This document shows, piece after piece, positions 26,721 to 35,559 of a stretch of 64,000 nucleotides of DNA. The stretch is from Psychrobacter sp. UBA3483 (GTDB taxonomy: Bacteria > Pseudomonadota > Gammaproteobacteria > Pseudomonadales > Moraxellaceae). Every line of letters begins with the position of its first letter. Position 1 is the first letter of the stretch. Under the pieces are notes generated by a model. That model saw nothing but the letters and a program-made list of their open reading frames with translations, was not told the origin of the DNA and did not search any database. The position numbers were made by a program, and so were the translations under genes. The stretch covers positions 14,203-78,202 of the forward strand of contig NZ_DFQS01000059.1 in NCBI RefSeq assembly GCF_002377905.1, written 5' to 3'.

Positions 26721-28178
26721 ATGCCATTTAAGCCTATCCAAGCAGCGATTGCCATCTTAGTTGGTTTGATTATCTGGTTTGTTATTCCTGTACCGACAGG
26801 GGTAACACCGGAAGCGTGGCATATGCTGGCTTTATTCATCGCCACCATTGTGGCCATCATCGGTAAAGTCTTGCCCATCGGAGCAATTGCCATTATCGCC
26901 GTTATGTTGGTAGCGCTGACTGGGGTGACTAATGACAGTCCAAAAGACGCCATCGCTGATGCACTATCGAGCTATTCAAGCCCACTGATTTGGCTCATCG
27001 GTATTGCGGTGATGATATCGCGAGGACTTATAAAAACCGGTCTGGGTCGGCGTATTGCTTATTACTTCATCTCGATCTTTGGGAAGAAAACCATTGGTGT
27101 TGCTTACTCGTTGAGTGCAGCGGAGCTGATGATAGCGCCGATTACACCCTCTAATACCGCTCGTGGTGGCGGGATTATTCACCCCATTATGCGGTCAATT
27201 GCGCAAAGCTTTCATTCAACGCCAGAAGAAGGCACGCAAAATAAAATCGGTCGTTATCTAGCGATGGTAAATTATCACGCCAACCCGATTACATCCGGTA
27301 TGTTTATTACCGCCACCGCACCAAATCCACTGGTCGTAGATTTGGTCAATAAAGCCACCGGGAGTGAGATTCAGCTGTCATGGACGACGTGGGCAGTGGC
27401 GATGTTCATACCAGGGATGCTCTGTTTACTATTGATGCCATTGGTTATTTATCTGATTTATCCGCCCGATGTCAAAGTCACCCCCGATGCCAAACAGTTT
27501 GCCAAAGACAATCTAAGCGAGATGGGGCAGGTGAGCACGCAGGAAAAAATCATGTTGGGTGTCTTTGCCTTGATGCTGATATTGTGGGCCAATATTCCAG
27601 CACTGATTTTTGGTGAGCAATTAAATGTCGATGCGACGACTACTGCTTTTATTGGTTTGACCGCGCTTATACTGACGGGCGTATTAACATGGGATGATGT
27701 GCTTAAAGAAAAATCAGCATGGGACACCATCATATGGTTTGGGGCTCTGATTATGATGGCGTCTTATCTGAATAAATTGGGCTTGGTTGGCTGGTTCTCA
27801 AGCAACATCGAATCGATGATCGGCGTGATAGGCGTAGGCTGGATTGGCGCTGTGGTGATTTTGACGTTGGTTTATTTGTATATCCATTACTTTTTTGCCA
27901 GTACTACCGCCCATATTACTGCCTTGTTTGCTGCTTTTTATGCAGTAGGGTTAAGCCTAGGCGCGCCGCCGATGTTATATGCGCTTATTTTAGCAGCGGC
28001 GGGCAATATTATGATGACGCTGACCCATTATGCAACAGGTACGGCGCCGGTTATTTTTAACTCGGGTTATGTGACCCTAGGAGAGTGGTGGATTATCGGC
28101 GCCATCATGAGTGTGGTCAATCTTGTGGTATGGATAGGCGCAGGTTTGATTTGGTGGAAACTGCTTGGTTATTATTGA
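26721..28178 (+). CDS. DASS (SLC13) family anion:sodium symporter
   Basis: Inner-membrane transporter of 485 residues with about 12 hydrophobic segments, the first at residues 8-27. Sequence segments typical of the divalent anion:sodium symporter family include APITPSNTARGGGIIHPIM near residue 135 (the SNT motif that binds sodium and carboxylate), NPITSGMFITATAPNPLVV near 192, and HITALFAAFYAVG and HYATGTAPVIFNSGYV near the end (the second SNT-like site, here ATG). Substrates in the family are dicarboxylates, citrate or sulfate; the substrate here cannot be told. It converges with recX on the other strand. Confidence 0.87.
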   Translation: MPFKPIQAAIAILVGLIIWFVIPVPTGVTPEAWHMLALFIATIVAIIGKVLPIGAIAIIAVMLVALTGVTNDSPKDAIADALSSYSSPLIWLIGIAVMISRGLIKTGLGRRIAYYFISIFGKKTIGVAYSLSAAELMIAPITPSNTARGGGIIHPIMRSIAQSFHSTPEEGTQNKIGRYLAMVNYHANPITSGMFITATAPNPLVVDLVNKATGSEIQLSWTTWAVAMFIPGMLCLLLMPLVIYLIYPPDVKVTPDAKQFAKDNLSEMGQVSTQEKIMLGVFALMLILWANIPALIFGEQLNVDATTTAFIGLTALILTGVLTWDDVLKEKSAWDTIIWFGALIMMASYLNKLGLVGWFSSNIESMIGVIGVGWIGAVVILTLVYLYIHYFFASTTAHITALFAAFYAVGLSLGAPPMLYALILAAAGNIMMTLTHYATGTAPVIFNSGYVTLGEWWIIGAIMSVVNLVVWIGAGLIWWKLLGYY

Positions 28179-28234
28179 TAAATAGACTGACTATATTATG
28201 AATGATAAATAATGAAAGAGATCACCCAGATGGG

Positions 28235-29305
28235 TTAGAAGCGCTCGTCCAAGGTATCTAGAGTGTAGTTTAAAGCCTCAAAGCAAATATTGGTATTAAA
28301 ACCGCGGTATTGTAAAAACCGTAGCTGGCGTGCTTTGTCTTTTTGCTCAGTTGGAACGTCATCGCCATATTTTTTGGTACGGGCGGTGACGGCAAGTTTT
28401 AGCCAATCGACGCCTTCGATCAAGTTATCGGCATCATCATCGATAAATTCGCTAAACTCTTCCGATTCGGCATTCGCCATGTCGATGAGCTCATCAATAT
28501 TGCCGGGCATGGCAATTTTTTTATGATAGAACTCCTGCTTAATACGAGCGCGTCCGCGCCCTTTACGGATGTTTTCTCGTATCAACATAAGCGTGGTACG
28601 GTAATCGCTTTGATAGCCTTTTTCTGCAAACTCATCAAGTAGGGCGTCGATTTTGTCTGAGTCTTGCTCTTTGTCTAGCAGCTTTTGTTTCAGCTCAGCT
28701 TTGCCGTATTCACGGCGTGACAAATAATAAAATGCCAACCAGCGCAAACGGCTTTCGGCTTTGATGGCGTCGATATCCGCTTGACGTTGCTCAGGCGTAC
28801 GCAAATAGGCCTTAAGCGCCGCGGGTAAATTATCTGTTTGGTTATTGGCTTGATGGTTTAATTCACTATGACCGTTAGCAGTGTTGCTATCCGTATGGTC
28901 ATTATCTTCGCTACTATGAACATCGTGTTTGACCTCGGCAAGTAGCTGTTTAATGCTTTGAGCTTCTAGTGGCTGATAGGCAGGTACGTCACTAGGCTCA
29001 TGAATGAAATTTGCCGCTGGATGAAAGTTTTTTTTGCGCTTTTTGTTTTTAGAAGGTTTTTTATTATAAGAGGAAGGTGAGACAAGCGAGTCTATGTCCG
29101 TTACAACATCGTCCTGTGAAGGTGTTGCTTCCTTTTTTGTATAAGTCGTACGTTTAGCCGTTTTTCTAGGCTTGTCTTGATAGGAGCTCTGAGAATGTTT
29201 GAAAGACTCAGAGGATTTGATAGGTTTTTTGGCTTTGATAGTAGGACTACTCGCTGAATCGGCTTCCGACTCAGCGAGTATTTCAGCTAAGGTTTTAATT
29301 TTCAT
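28235..29305 (-). CDS. recX: Regulatory protein RecX with long N-terminal extension
   Basis: RecX binds RecA filaments and limits their activity. The RecX domain is at about residues 185-350: RLRWLAFYYLSRREYGKAEL, LLDEFAEKGYQSDYR, LIRENIRKGRGRARIKQEFY, and ARQLRFLQYRGFNTNICFEAL, i.e. the three-helix repeats of the family. Ordinary RecX has about 150-170 residues; this one has 356, the extra ~180 being Lys/Ser/Asp/Asn-rich and presumably disordered. The gene starts 30 nt after the recA stop, in the usual recA-recX operon order, and shares codon use with its neighbours. Confidence 0.88.
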   Translation of the reverse strand: MKIKTLAEILAESEADSASSPTIKAKKPIKSSESFKHSQSSYQDKPRKTAKRTTYTKKEATPSQDDVVTDIDSLVSPSSYNKKPSKNKKRKKNFHPAANFIHEPSDVPAYQPLEAQSIKQLLAEVKHDVHSSEDNDHTDSNTANGHSELNHQANNQTDNLPAALKAYLRTPEQRQADIDAIKAESRLRWLAFYYLSRREYGKAELKQKLLDKEQDSDKIDALLDEFAEKGYQSDYRTTLMLIRENIRKGRGRARIKQEFYHKKIAMPGNIDELIDMANAESEEFSEFIDDDADNLIEGVDWLKLAVTARTKKYGDDVPTEQKDKARQLRFLQYRGFNTNICFEALNYTLDTLDERF

Positions 29306-29335
29306 AATAAGTCATAGTGATTCATCACCAAACGT

Positions 29336-30394
29336 TTATTGCATTGGTTCAGGAGGCATCTCTTCGTCGCTATTAGCCTCGTCTGGGGTGTTTTTTGGCA
29401 CACCTGTACCTAGCTTTTCAGCACGAATTTTAGCTTCAATTTCTTCTGCAATCGCAGGATTTTCTTTTAAAAACAGTACCGAATTGGCTTTACCTTGGCC
29501 GATTTTTTCATCGCCATAGCTGTACCAAGAGCCTGCTTTGCCAACTGCGCCAATCTCAACGCCCAAATCAATCACTTCCGCTAAGTGGTTGGTACCTTCA
29601 CCGTAAGTGATTTCAAATTCAGCTTGGCGGAATGGCGGCGCCATCTTATTTTTGATGACTTTGACACGGGTTTGGTTACCGATAATCTCATCGCCATTTT
29701 TCACCGCCCCGATACGGCGGATATCCATACGTACCGACGCATAGAATTTTAGTGCATTACCACCGGTCGTGGTCTCAGGGCTACCAAACATCACGCCGAT
29801 TTTCATACGAATCTGGTTGATAAAGACCACCATACAGTTCGAGCGTTTGGCATTACCGGTAATTTTACGCAGCGCTTGGCTCATCAAACGTGCTTGCAGA
29901 CCCATGTGTGAGTCGCCCATTTCACCTTCGATTTCTGCTCGCGGCGTTAGCGCTGCGACGGAGTCGATGACAATCATATCAACTGCCCCTGAGCGCACTA
30001 ACATATCGGTAATCTCAAGTGCTTGCTCGCCATTGTCTGGCTGTGAAACGAGTAAATCGTCGGTATTTACCCCAAGTTTACGGGCATAAACTGGGTCAAG
30101 GGCGTGCTCGGCATCGATAAAGGCACAAACGCCGCCTTGCTTTTGGCATTCTGCAATCGCTTGTAAGGTCATGGTGGTTTTACCAGAGCTTTCAGGACCG
30201 TAAATCTCAACGATACGACCTTTTGGTAGACCGCCAATACCAAGCGCGATATCTAGACCCAATGAGCCTGTAGAGACCACATCGGCGTCAAGCGTGGCTG
30301 AGTCGTCACCAAGATGCATAATGGTGTTTTTACCAAATTGCTTTTCAATTTGACCAAGGGCGGCTTTGAGGGCTTTGGCTTTATTTTCGTCCAT
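29336..30394 (-). CDS. recA: Recombinase RecA
   Basis: RecA forms filaments on single-stranded DNA, catalyses strand exchange and triggers self-cleavage of SOS-type regulators. The 352-residue protein has Walker A GPESSGKT at residues 66-73, the ALDPVYARKLGV segment, loop L1 around MGLQARLMSQALRKIT, CMVVFINQIRMKIGVMFG, and loop L2 GSPETTTGGNALKFYASVRM. The acidic C-terminal tail ends DEEMPPEPMQ. All match the family at full length. Upstream I noticed no canonical LexA-type CTGT-N8-ACAG box, in keeping with the reported absence of LexA in Moraxellaceae; a 14-nt repeat array and an inverted repeat lie there instead. Confidence 0.99.
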   Translation of the reverse strand: MDENKAKALKAALGQIEKQFGKNTIMHLGDDSATLDADVVSTGSLGLDIALGIGGLPKGRIVEIYGPESSGKTTMTLQAIAECQKQGGVCAFIDAEHALDPVYARKLGVNTDDLLVSQPDNGEQALEITDMLVRSGAVDMIVIDSVAALTPRAEIEGEMGDSHMGLQARLMSQALRKITGNAKRSNCMVVFINQIRMKIGVMFGSPETTTGGNALKFYASVRMDIRRIGAVKNGDEIIGNQTRVKVIKNKMAPPFRQAEFEITYGEGTNHLAEVIDLGVEIGAVGKAGSWYSYGDEKIGQGKANSVLFLKENPAIAEEIEAKIRAEKLGTGVPKNTPDEANSDEEMPPEPMQ

Positions 30395-30435
30395 GTAGGA
30401 CTCCTTGTGAAGAATAATAAATATAAAATGGTCTA

Positions 30436-30491
30436 GTTAATGTAGAACGTGGCATTTAAAACGATAGCTTTAAAACGTTTGTTAAATAACG
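30436..30491. repeat. 14-nt tandem array upstream of recA
   Basis: Four contiguous 14-nt units each ending in ACG: 30436 GTTAATGTAGAACG, 30450 TGGCATTTAAAACG, 30464 ATAGCTTTAAAACG, 30478 TTTGTTAAATAACG. It lies about 45-100 nt upstream of the recA start codon. Confidence 0.7.
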
Positions 30492-30576
30492 GCTTGCTCA
30501 GTGAAATCACTCACGACTTTCATCATCAGTAAAGGTTACGTTTAGCAAGTTTGAGGTAGATGGTTATATTGGGTTG

Positions 30577-30601
30577 AAGACAGTGATATCGAATATATCA
30601 C
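30577..30601. promoter_or_regulatory. Inverted-repeat operator candidate upstream of recA
   Basis: GTGATAT (30583-30589) and ATATCAC (30595-30601) form a 7-bp inverted repeat with a 5-nt spacer. The left arm is part of AAGACAGTGATA, found identically at 338-349 in the ampD/DUF4105 intergenic region. A role in control of recA is inference. Confidence 0.35.
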
Positions 30602-30904
30602 CTTACTATACAGTAAAATCGAATCACGAGAAAAGCAAAAAAAAGTTCATAGATGCTAATGCTCATTTGCCATAACGATGGCTGTAGGGTTATCTTTGCG
30701 GTACGTATCGCGCTATCCTGATTTATATCACTGTTGTTTAGATAAGGCTATTATAACAAAAACCAAGTTGAAGATTTAGGGCGTAAAGAGGCTAAACGAC
30801 AGTGAGTGTCGCCTATTATTGTCCTGCTTTTATTATAAAATAGTCATGCTTTGCCATATGGTTTTAAACTTGATAACCGGATGATTTGTCAATAGTTTTA
30901 TAAG

Positions 30905-31131
30905 TTGTCCACAATAAAAAAGTATGTTTATTTTTGGGTTGTGAAACATCCATGAGGTTTAAATAAATTTGAAAAAAATTAAAAATATATTATTTTACTT
31001 TCAAATACCATGTAAGTTATTGATTTTTATAGTCTTATAAATTGTATAAAAAATGAACGATTTTACCTAACCCTTTAAGCTATCTAGGAAAATACTTGTC
31101 AAGTGGCGACTTATACACAGGGTTATCCACA
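30905..31131 (+). promoter_or_regulatory. DnaA-box cluster with AT-rich core
   Basis: Two perfect matches to TTATNCACA lie 3 nt apart on the same strand: TTATACACA at 31111-31119 and TTATCCACA at 31123-31131. A third box, TTGTCCACA (one mismatch), is at 30905-30913. Between them is a ~150-nt run of very high A/T content (for example 30958-31060). This is the architecture of a DnaA-dependent unwinding site, but no dnaA, dnaN or other origin marker gene is nearby, so it could equally be a DnaA titration or regulatory locus. Confidence 0.5.
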
Positions 31132-31403
31132 GCTTATGGGGAGAACTCACCAAACCCTTATATTGCCGATGTTTGCGCCGCCATGAAATCTTAGGTATAG
31201 ATCAAATATCGATGGTTTCTATTTTTGCAACTTTAAATTTAAGAAAAGAATTGCCTTGTTACGGCTATGTTTCACATAATGCGTACAGCGATAAAGCAAT
31301 CAATAATAGGTTTGAATACTCTGCTATTTTAAAGAAAACACGCCACGCCTTATATGTCAAGGGCTATGCTAAGAGTCGCCAAACGCAGAAAAATGAACGG
31401 GTA

Positions 31404-31440
31404 TAAAAAACGGCTAAGTACCTTATCAGTATCTTAGCCG
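31404..31440 (-). terminator. Rho-independent terminator after trmB
   Basis: CGGCTAAG (31411-31418) pairs with CTTAGCCG (31433-31440); on the minus strand the stem is followed by six T (31405-31410). It lies 37 nt after the trmB stop. Confidence 0.87.
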
Positions 31441-31476
31441 CTATGGTGCAGGAATGCTAGGGTTACGCTACCCAGC

Positions 31477-32337
31477 CTAATCCTTGATATAGATTAAATC
31501 CCAAACGCCATGGCCGCGCTCTAATCCGCGGCGCTCAAACTTAGTCATTGGACGAAAGTCAGGACGGTCGGTGAAATTACCTGCGCCTGCTTGATTGGTC
31601 AGTCCAGCAAAAGCATCTAAAACCTCAACCATCCAAAAGGCATAATGTTCCCAGTCAGTCGCCGTATGGAACCAACCGCCTTGCTTTAAGCTGCGCGTAA
31701 CAATCGCCATACGCTCAGGGCTGACAAAACGGCGTTTGTAGTGACGCTTTTTTTGCCATGGGTCAGGGAAGTAAAGCTGAATGCGGTCGATATGATTTTC
31801 TGGTAATTGCTTGAGCAATTGAATGGCATCGCCGTTGATGATTTTGACGTTGGTTAACCCTTGCGTCCCTGCCATGTACGCGCATTTACCGATACCTGGC
31901 TCATGAACTTCGACGCCAACGAAATTGCGCGTTGGCTCTGCTGCGGCCATCTCGATAAATGAATCGCCTAGGCCAAAACCAATCTCTAGCGTCAGTGGCG
32001 CGTCACTGCCATTAGGGCTGTCTGCAAATAACGCGCGTAAATTGTTAATACCATCAAGATTGCCGTCACCGAAACTGTTATTGACCAAGTAATGCGCAAA
32101 TTCTGGCGCAGTCAATGCCAGTTCGGCATTTTTATTCATGTGCGTACGGCGTTTCATAAAGGTGTTAACGATACGAATATGCTTGTCCGTTGCCTCTTCA
32201 GTCTGACTGTTGGCATCGGCTTTAACGCTAGAGACCGTTGGCATGTCTGTGTTCATGGTATCAGTGGTATTAGGATTTTTCGCATCAGTAGTATCATGAC
32301 TACTATTGATATCATTGTGTTTGGGATGTTGACTCAT
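31477..32337 (-). CDS. trmB: tRNA (guanine(46)-N7)-methyltransferase TrmB
   Basis: TrmB makes m7G46 in the variable loop of tRNA. The 286-residue protein has an Asp/Thr/Asn-rich N-terminal tail of about 60 residues, then RTHMNKNAELALTA, the SAM-binding LTLEIGFGLGDSFIEMA near residue 125, VGVEVHEPGIGKC, and the signature IQLYFPDPWQKKRHYKRRF near residue 195, with TDWEHYAFWMVEVL and GHGVWDLIY at the end. These match TrmB; the extra N-terminus explains the length above the usual ~240. Confidence 0.95.
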   Translation of the reverse strand: MSQHPKHNDINSSHDTTDAKNPNTTDTMNTDMPTVSSVKADANSQTEEATDKHIRIVNTFMKRRTHMNKNAELALTAPEFAHYLVNNSFGDGNLDGINNLRALFADSPNGSDAPLTLEIGFGLGDSFIEMAAAEPTRNFVGVEVHEPGIGKCAYMAGTQGLTNVKIINGDAIQLLKQLPENHIDRIQLYFPDPWQKKRHYKRRFVSPERMAIVTRSLKQGGWFHTATDWEHYAFWMVEVLDAFAGLTNQAGAGNFTDRPDFRPMTKFERRGLERGHGVWDLIYIKD

Positions 32338-32642
32338 AGGATTAACAAGGCTTAATTAGGTGGGTAAAGTTGCCTCATTATAAGTGAAATCGTGACCACT
32401 GTGAACGCACAATCCAATTTTAGCGTGCCTGCCATCATTTTTATATATTTATACGCGGTTTGTGTATACAGGTTTCATATATATGGGTTTTCTACGCAGG
32501 GCTTTTGGCGTTATCATGTAGCAAGTGTTGTTTGAAAATAATGGTTTGAAAATAACCACTTAATAAGAATCGTTGGATAAAAAAACGATATATAAATCCG
32601 CGCGTTAACATTTATGCTTAATAATAAGTAAGGCTTGTCACC
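32338..32642. other. 305-nt divergent intergenic region with a 14-nt direct repeat
   Basis: Divergent promoter region of trmB (-) and the DUF2628 gene (+). It contains GTTTGAAAATAA at 32530-32541 and again at 32544-32555, i.e. two copies with a 14-nt period. No gene seen. Confidence 0.55.
32530..32557. repeat. Two 14-nt units upstream of the DUF2628 gene
   Basis: GTTTGAAAATAATG (32530-32543) and GTTTGAAAATAACC (32544-32557) agree at the first 12 bases. Confidence 0.7.
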
Positions 32643-33572
32643 ATGTTATTTATCGAGACGGATTCGCCGCCACCGTTTTATCAAGAACAGCTGAGCGCTG
32701 CTAGACGCGAACAATTGGATAAATGGTTTATTAGTCAGCGTAGCCAGTCGTATTATCTTAAGCGCTTTAAGGAGTTTGATGAGCAAGGCTATCTGTCACC
32801 CAAGTGGCATTGGGCAGCGTTCTTTGTCACCTTTCCTTGGCTACTGTATCGCAAGCGCTATATGGATGCGATTGTATATAGCGTCGCAGGTTGGTCATTT
32901 ATTCAACTGAATGTAGCGCTGATATTGGTAGCGTTTGAGTTTGTGGCGATGCCTTATATTGCCGATGCTTATCAAATGAGCATACGTATCGCTATTGCGG
33001 CGCTGATTTGGCTGTTTTGGTCGTTTATGGTGGCACGTTGGACGGATGCTTATTATTACCGCATGGCACGGCGTGAGATTGCTGATGCTATCAATGATTA
33101 TCCGCACGATGAAGCGGCGCAAAAAGCACATTTAAAAAAAGAAGGCGGGGTCAGTTTATTTGGCTTGGGTTTAGGATTTGGGTTTTTTGCTTTTGCGTTA
33201 ATGGTGATAAAACTACAGTTTTTACCCATTGTCGCTAAGCCTAAAGAAAATGAAGTGTTATTTGATACCTATGATACCGCTAAAACGGCACAAAATCGTG
33301 TGGCGCTGACCTACCGGCAAACAGGCCAATGTCCGCTTAATCTGCCTTTAGATATGGGCACGCAGCAAGTCAATATCGCGGTTGATACCAAAGCTGCTGG
33401 CGTGACAAACACCGATTGCGCAGTTATTGCTACCATTCAAAACGTCAAGTTTCCATTACGTTATTTGAATGAGCAGACGCTGGTTTTTTATCATCTGCCC
33501 GATAGCGATAATTGGCGCTGTACGACCTCGTTAAATAAAAGGCAAGCGCCTAAAGGTTGTAGCGAGGATTAA
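32643..33572 (+). CDS. DUF2628 inner-membrane protein
   Basis: Membrane protein of 309 residues. Residues ~45-165 match DUF2628: FDEQGYLSPKWHWAAFFVTF then PWLLYRKRYMDAIVYSV, with about three membrane segments and a WTDAYYYRMARREI stretch. A further hydrophobic segment at about residues 170-190 (SLFGLGLGFGFFAFALMVI) leads to a soluble C-terminal domain with four cysteines (QCPLNL, TDCAVI, WRCTTS, KGCSED) that may form disulfides in the periplasm, a pilin-like arrangement. Function unknown. It converges with the antiporter gene on the other strand with a 24-nt gap. Confidence 0.7.
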   Translation: MLFIETDSPPPFYQEQLSAARREQLDKWFISQRSQSYYLKRFKEFDEQGYLSPKWHWAAFFVTFPWLLYRKRYMDAIVYSVAGWSFIQLNVALILVAFEFVAMPYIADAYQMSIRIAIAALIWLFWSFMVARWTDAYYYRMARREIADAINDYPHDEAAQKAHLKKEGGVSLFGLGLGFGFFAFALMVIKLQFLPIVAKPKENEVLFDTYDTAKTAQNRVALTYRQTGQCPLNLPLDMGTQQVNIAVDTKAAGVTNTDCAVIATIQNVKFPLRYLNEQTLVFYHLPDSDNWRCTTSLNKRQAPKGCSED

Positions 33573-33596
33573 CCAACAATAAAAGAATAATAGCCG

Positions 33597-35483
33597 TTAG
33601 TTTTTAGAGTCAGCGGTCAGATCCTCCTTTTCATTGGCTGGGATTGATTGGCTTTTTAGTGCGTCATAAAAGTCCGTCAAATCCATTTTACGAGCTTTAT
33701 CGATATCTTCATCAAATAAGCTCTCAAGCTCCGCTATGGCTGATTGTGCCGATTCAATCATACTGGCTTCGTCGTCATAAATCGCTTGCTGACGCTCGAT
33801 CAAATCATCGTCATAATCACGGAAGGTTTGGACGGTTTCGCGTGCTTTTTCTGCTGAGATACCAAGTAGTTGTAGCGACTCACGCGACATATCTAAAGAC
33901 GATAAATAGGTCTCACGCCAAATATGACGTACGCCGACTTCACGTAAACGATAATAATGCTGGCGGTCACGGGCGCGTGCTAAGACGATCATATCGGGAT
34001 AGTTTTTACGCAAATATTGAGCGGTGGTGATAGAGCGCTCAACATCGTCGATAGCGAGAATAAAGACGCGTGCTTTTTTGATACCGGCGGCGCGAAGTAT
34101 CTCGGGGTTTTTTGGATCGCCATAATAGACCTGGTTACCAAATTTACGCACGAAATCGACGCGATTTGCCGAGCGCTCAATCGCTGTAAATTCGATATTG
34201 TGCATACGCAGCACCCGACCGATAATCTGACCCACACGCCCAAAACCAGCAATAATTACCTGATGCTCATCGTCGGGAATCGTATCGTACTCGCGGCTGG
34301 GTTTTCTTTTGGCAAAGAGCGGCTCACCAATTTTTTCTAAGAGTAAAAATGCCAGTGGCGTTAGTGCCATGGAGATGGTAACAATAAGGTTTAGGGTGTT
34401 GCCAAGTTCGGGGCGTAGGACATTCTGTGCGCTCGCCACACTGAATAACACAAAGGCAAACTCACCACCCTGGGCAAGGGTGACACCCAAACGAATACTG
34501 GTTGGCCAGCGATTACCCGATACTTTTGCAATGGCGGTAATAACAGCAAATTTAATCACCATCAATGCCATAGCGCAGCCGATAATAAAGATAGGCTTTG
34601 CTAAAATGAGTTTGACATCAGTCAGCATCCCGACCGACATAAAAAATAGCCCTAACAGCAGGCCTTTAAACGGCTCGATACTGGCTTCTAGCTCATGACG
34701 ATACTCAGAATCCGCCAGCAATACCCCTGTTAAAAATGCACCCAATGCCATCGATAGTCCAATTTGCCCCATTAAAATAGACACGCCCATGACAATAAAT
34801 AAAGCGACGGCGGTCAAAAGTTCTGAGGCGCCGCTAGACGCTACAAACTTAAAGAAAGGGCGGATAATATAACGGCTAGCAAAGATAAGTCCGGCAAAAA
34901 CCGCAAAAACCTTGCCAAAATAAATCAAATCATAGCTTTGCTCGCGCACCCCTGATAAAAATGGAATAACGGCTAACAAAGGGATAACAGCGATATCTTG
35001 GAATAATAGGATCGTAAAAGCTTCACGGCCGTGGGTGCTAGAAAGCTGCTGTTTTTCTGTTAATATTTGCAGGACAAAGGCAGTCGATGACAGTGCCAGA
35101 CCAAACCCGACTATAAAAGCGGTATCGAGCGGCAAGGCAAAAAACTGGTGTAACAGCCACATCAATAGCGTGCCAGTCAGACCAACTTGCAGTCCACCGA
35201 GGACAAATATCGAACGCCGTAGCGCCCATAATCGTGAAGGCTGCAACTCAAGGCCAATGATAAACAACAGCATGACTACGCCGAACTCAGAAAAATGTAA
35301 TAAGCTCTCCGCATCGCCTGCGACATCTAAACCACTGGGGCCCAATATCAGACCAGTAATCAAATACCCTAATACCGTCGCAATACCGAAACGCTTGCCC
35401 AGTGGTACAAAGAGCAGGGCTGCTCCCAAGAAAATGGTAGCTTGTAACATTAAGTTTGGTGAGCCGGCGGCGGCAGCGAGCAT
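33597..35483 (-). CDS. CPA2-family cation:proton antiporter (KefB/KefC-like)
   Basis: Inner-membrane monovalent cation/proton antiporter of 628 residues. Residues ~10-385 contain about 12 membrane segments with family motifs such as GLILGPSGLDV, MLLFIIGLELQPSRLWALR near residues 70-90, LSSTAFVLQIL, and TLAQGGEFAFVLFS. An RCK/TrkA-N domain follows, beginning HQVIIAGFGRVGQIIGRVLR at about residue 407. The C-terminal tail is acidic (AELESLFDEDIDKARKMD). This matches KefB/KefC, which export K+ under electrophile stress controlled by glutathione; assignment to Kef rather than another CPA2 member is not certain. No kefF/kefG-type partner gene is adjacent. Confidence 0.87.
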   Translation of the reverse strand: MLAAAAGSPNLMLQATIFLGAALLFVPLGKRFGIATVLGYLITGLILGPSGLDVAGDAESLLHFSEFGVVMLLFIIGLELQPSRLWALRRSIFVLGGLQVGLTGTLLMWLLHQFFALPLDTAFIVGFGLALSSTAFVLQILTEKQQLSSTHGREAFTILLFQDIAVIPLLAVIPFLSGVREQSYDLIYFGKVFAVFAGLIFASRYIIRPFFKFVASSGASELLTAVALFIVMGVSILMGQIGLSMALGAFLTGVLLADSEYRHELEASIEPFKGLLLGLFFMSVGMLTDVKLILAKPIFIIGCAMALMVIKFAVITAIAKVSGNRWPTSIRLGVTLAQGGEFAFVLFSVASAQNVLRPELGNTLNLIVTISMALTPLAFLLLEKIGEPLFAKRKPSREYDTIPDDEHQVIIAGFGRVGQIIGRVLRMHNIEFTAIERSANRVDFVRKFGNQVYYGDPKNPEILRAAGIKKARVFILAIDDVERSITTAQYLRKNYPDMIVLARARDRQHYYRLREVGVRHIWRETYLSSLDMSRESLQLLGISAEKARETVQTFRDYDDDLIERQQAIYDDEASMIESAQSAIAELESLFDEDIDKARKMDLTDFYDALKSQSIPANEKEDLTADSKN

Positions 35484-35559
35484 CTGGAATCCTTAGCGGT
35501 AACGATAAAATGAGCAGTAAAACAAGGTAGGCCTATAAGCAAAAAACTTTTTGCAGGGT

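Larger units (their letters stand above)
30395..31403. other. About 1 kb gene-free region between recA and trmB
   Basis: The longest gene-free stretch of the window. It contains the recA leader with a 14-nt repeat array, an inverted repeat at 30577-30601, a very AT-rich core (about 30900-31080) and three DnaA-type boxes. An open frame of 77 codons at 31173-31406 has no ribosome-binding site or recognisable features and is not called. Confidence 0.6.

Noticed and set aside
31173..31406. 77-codon open frame on the plus strand after the DnaA boxes
   Set aside because: No ribosome-binding site, no recognisable domain, and its end runs into the trmB terminator on the other strand.
35035..35496. 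153-codon open frame antisense to the CPA2 antiporter
   Set aside because: Within a clear membrane-protein gene; translation has no features.
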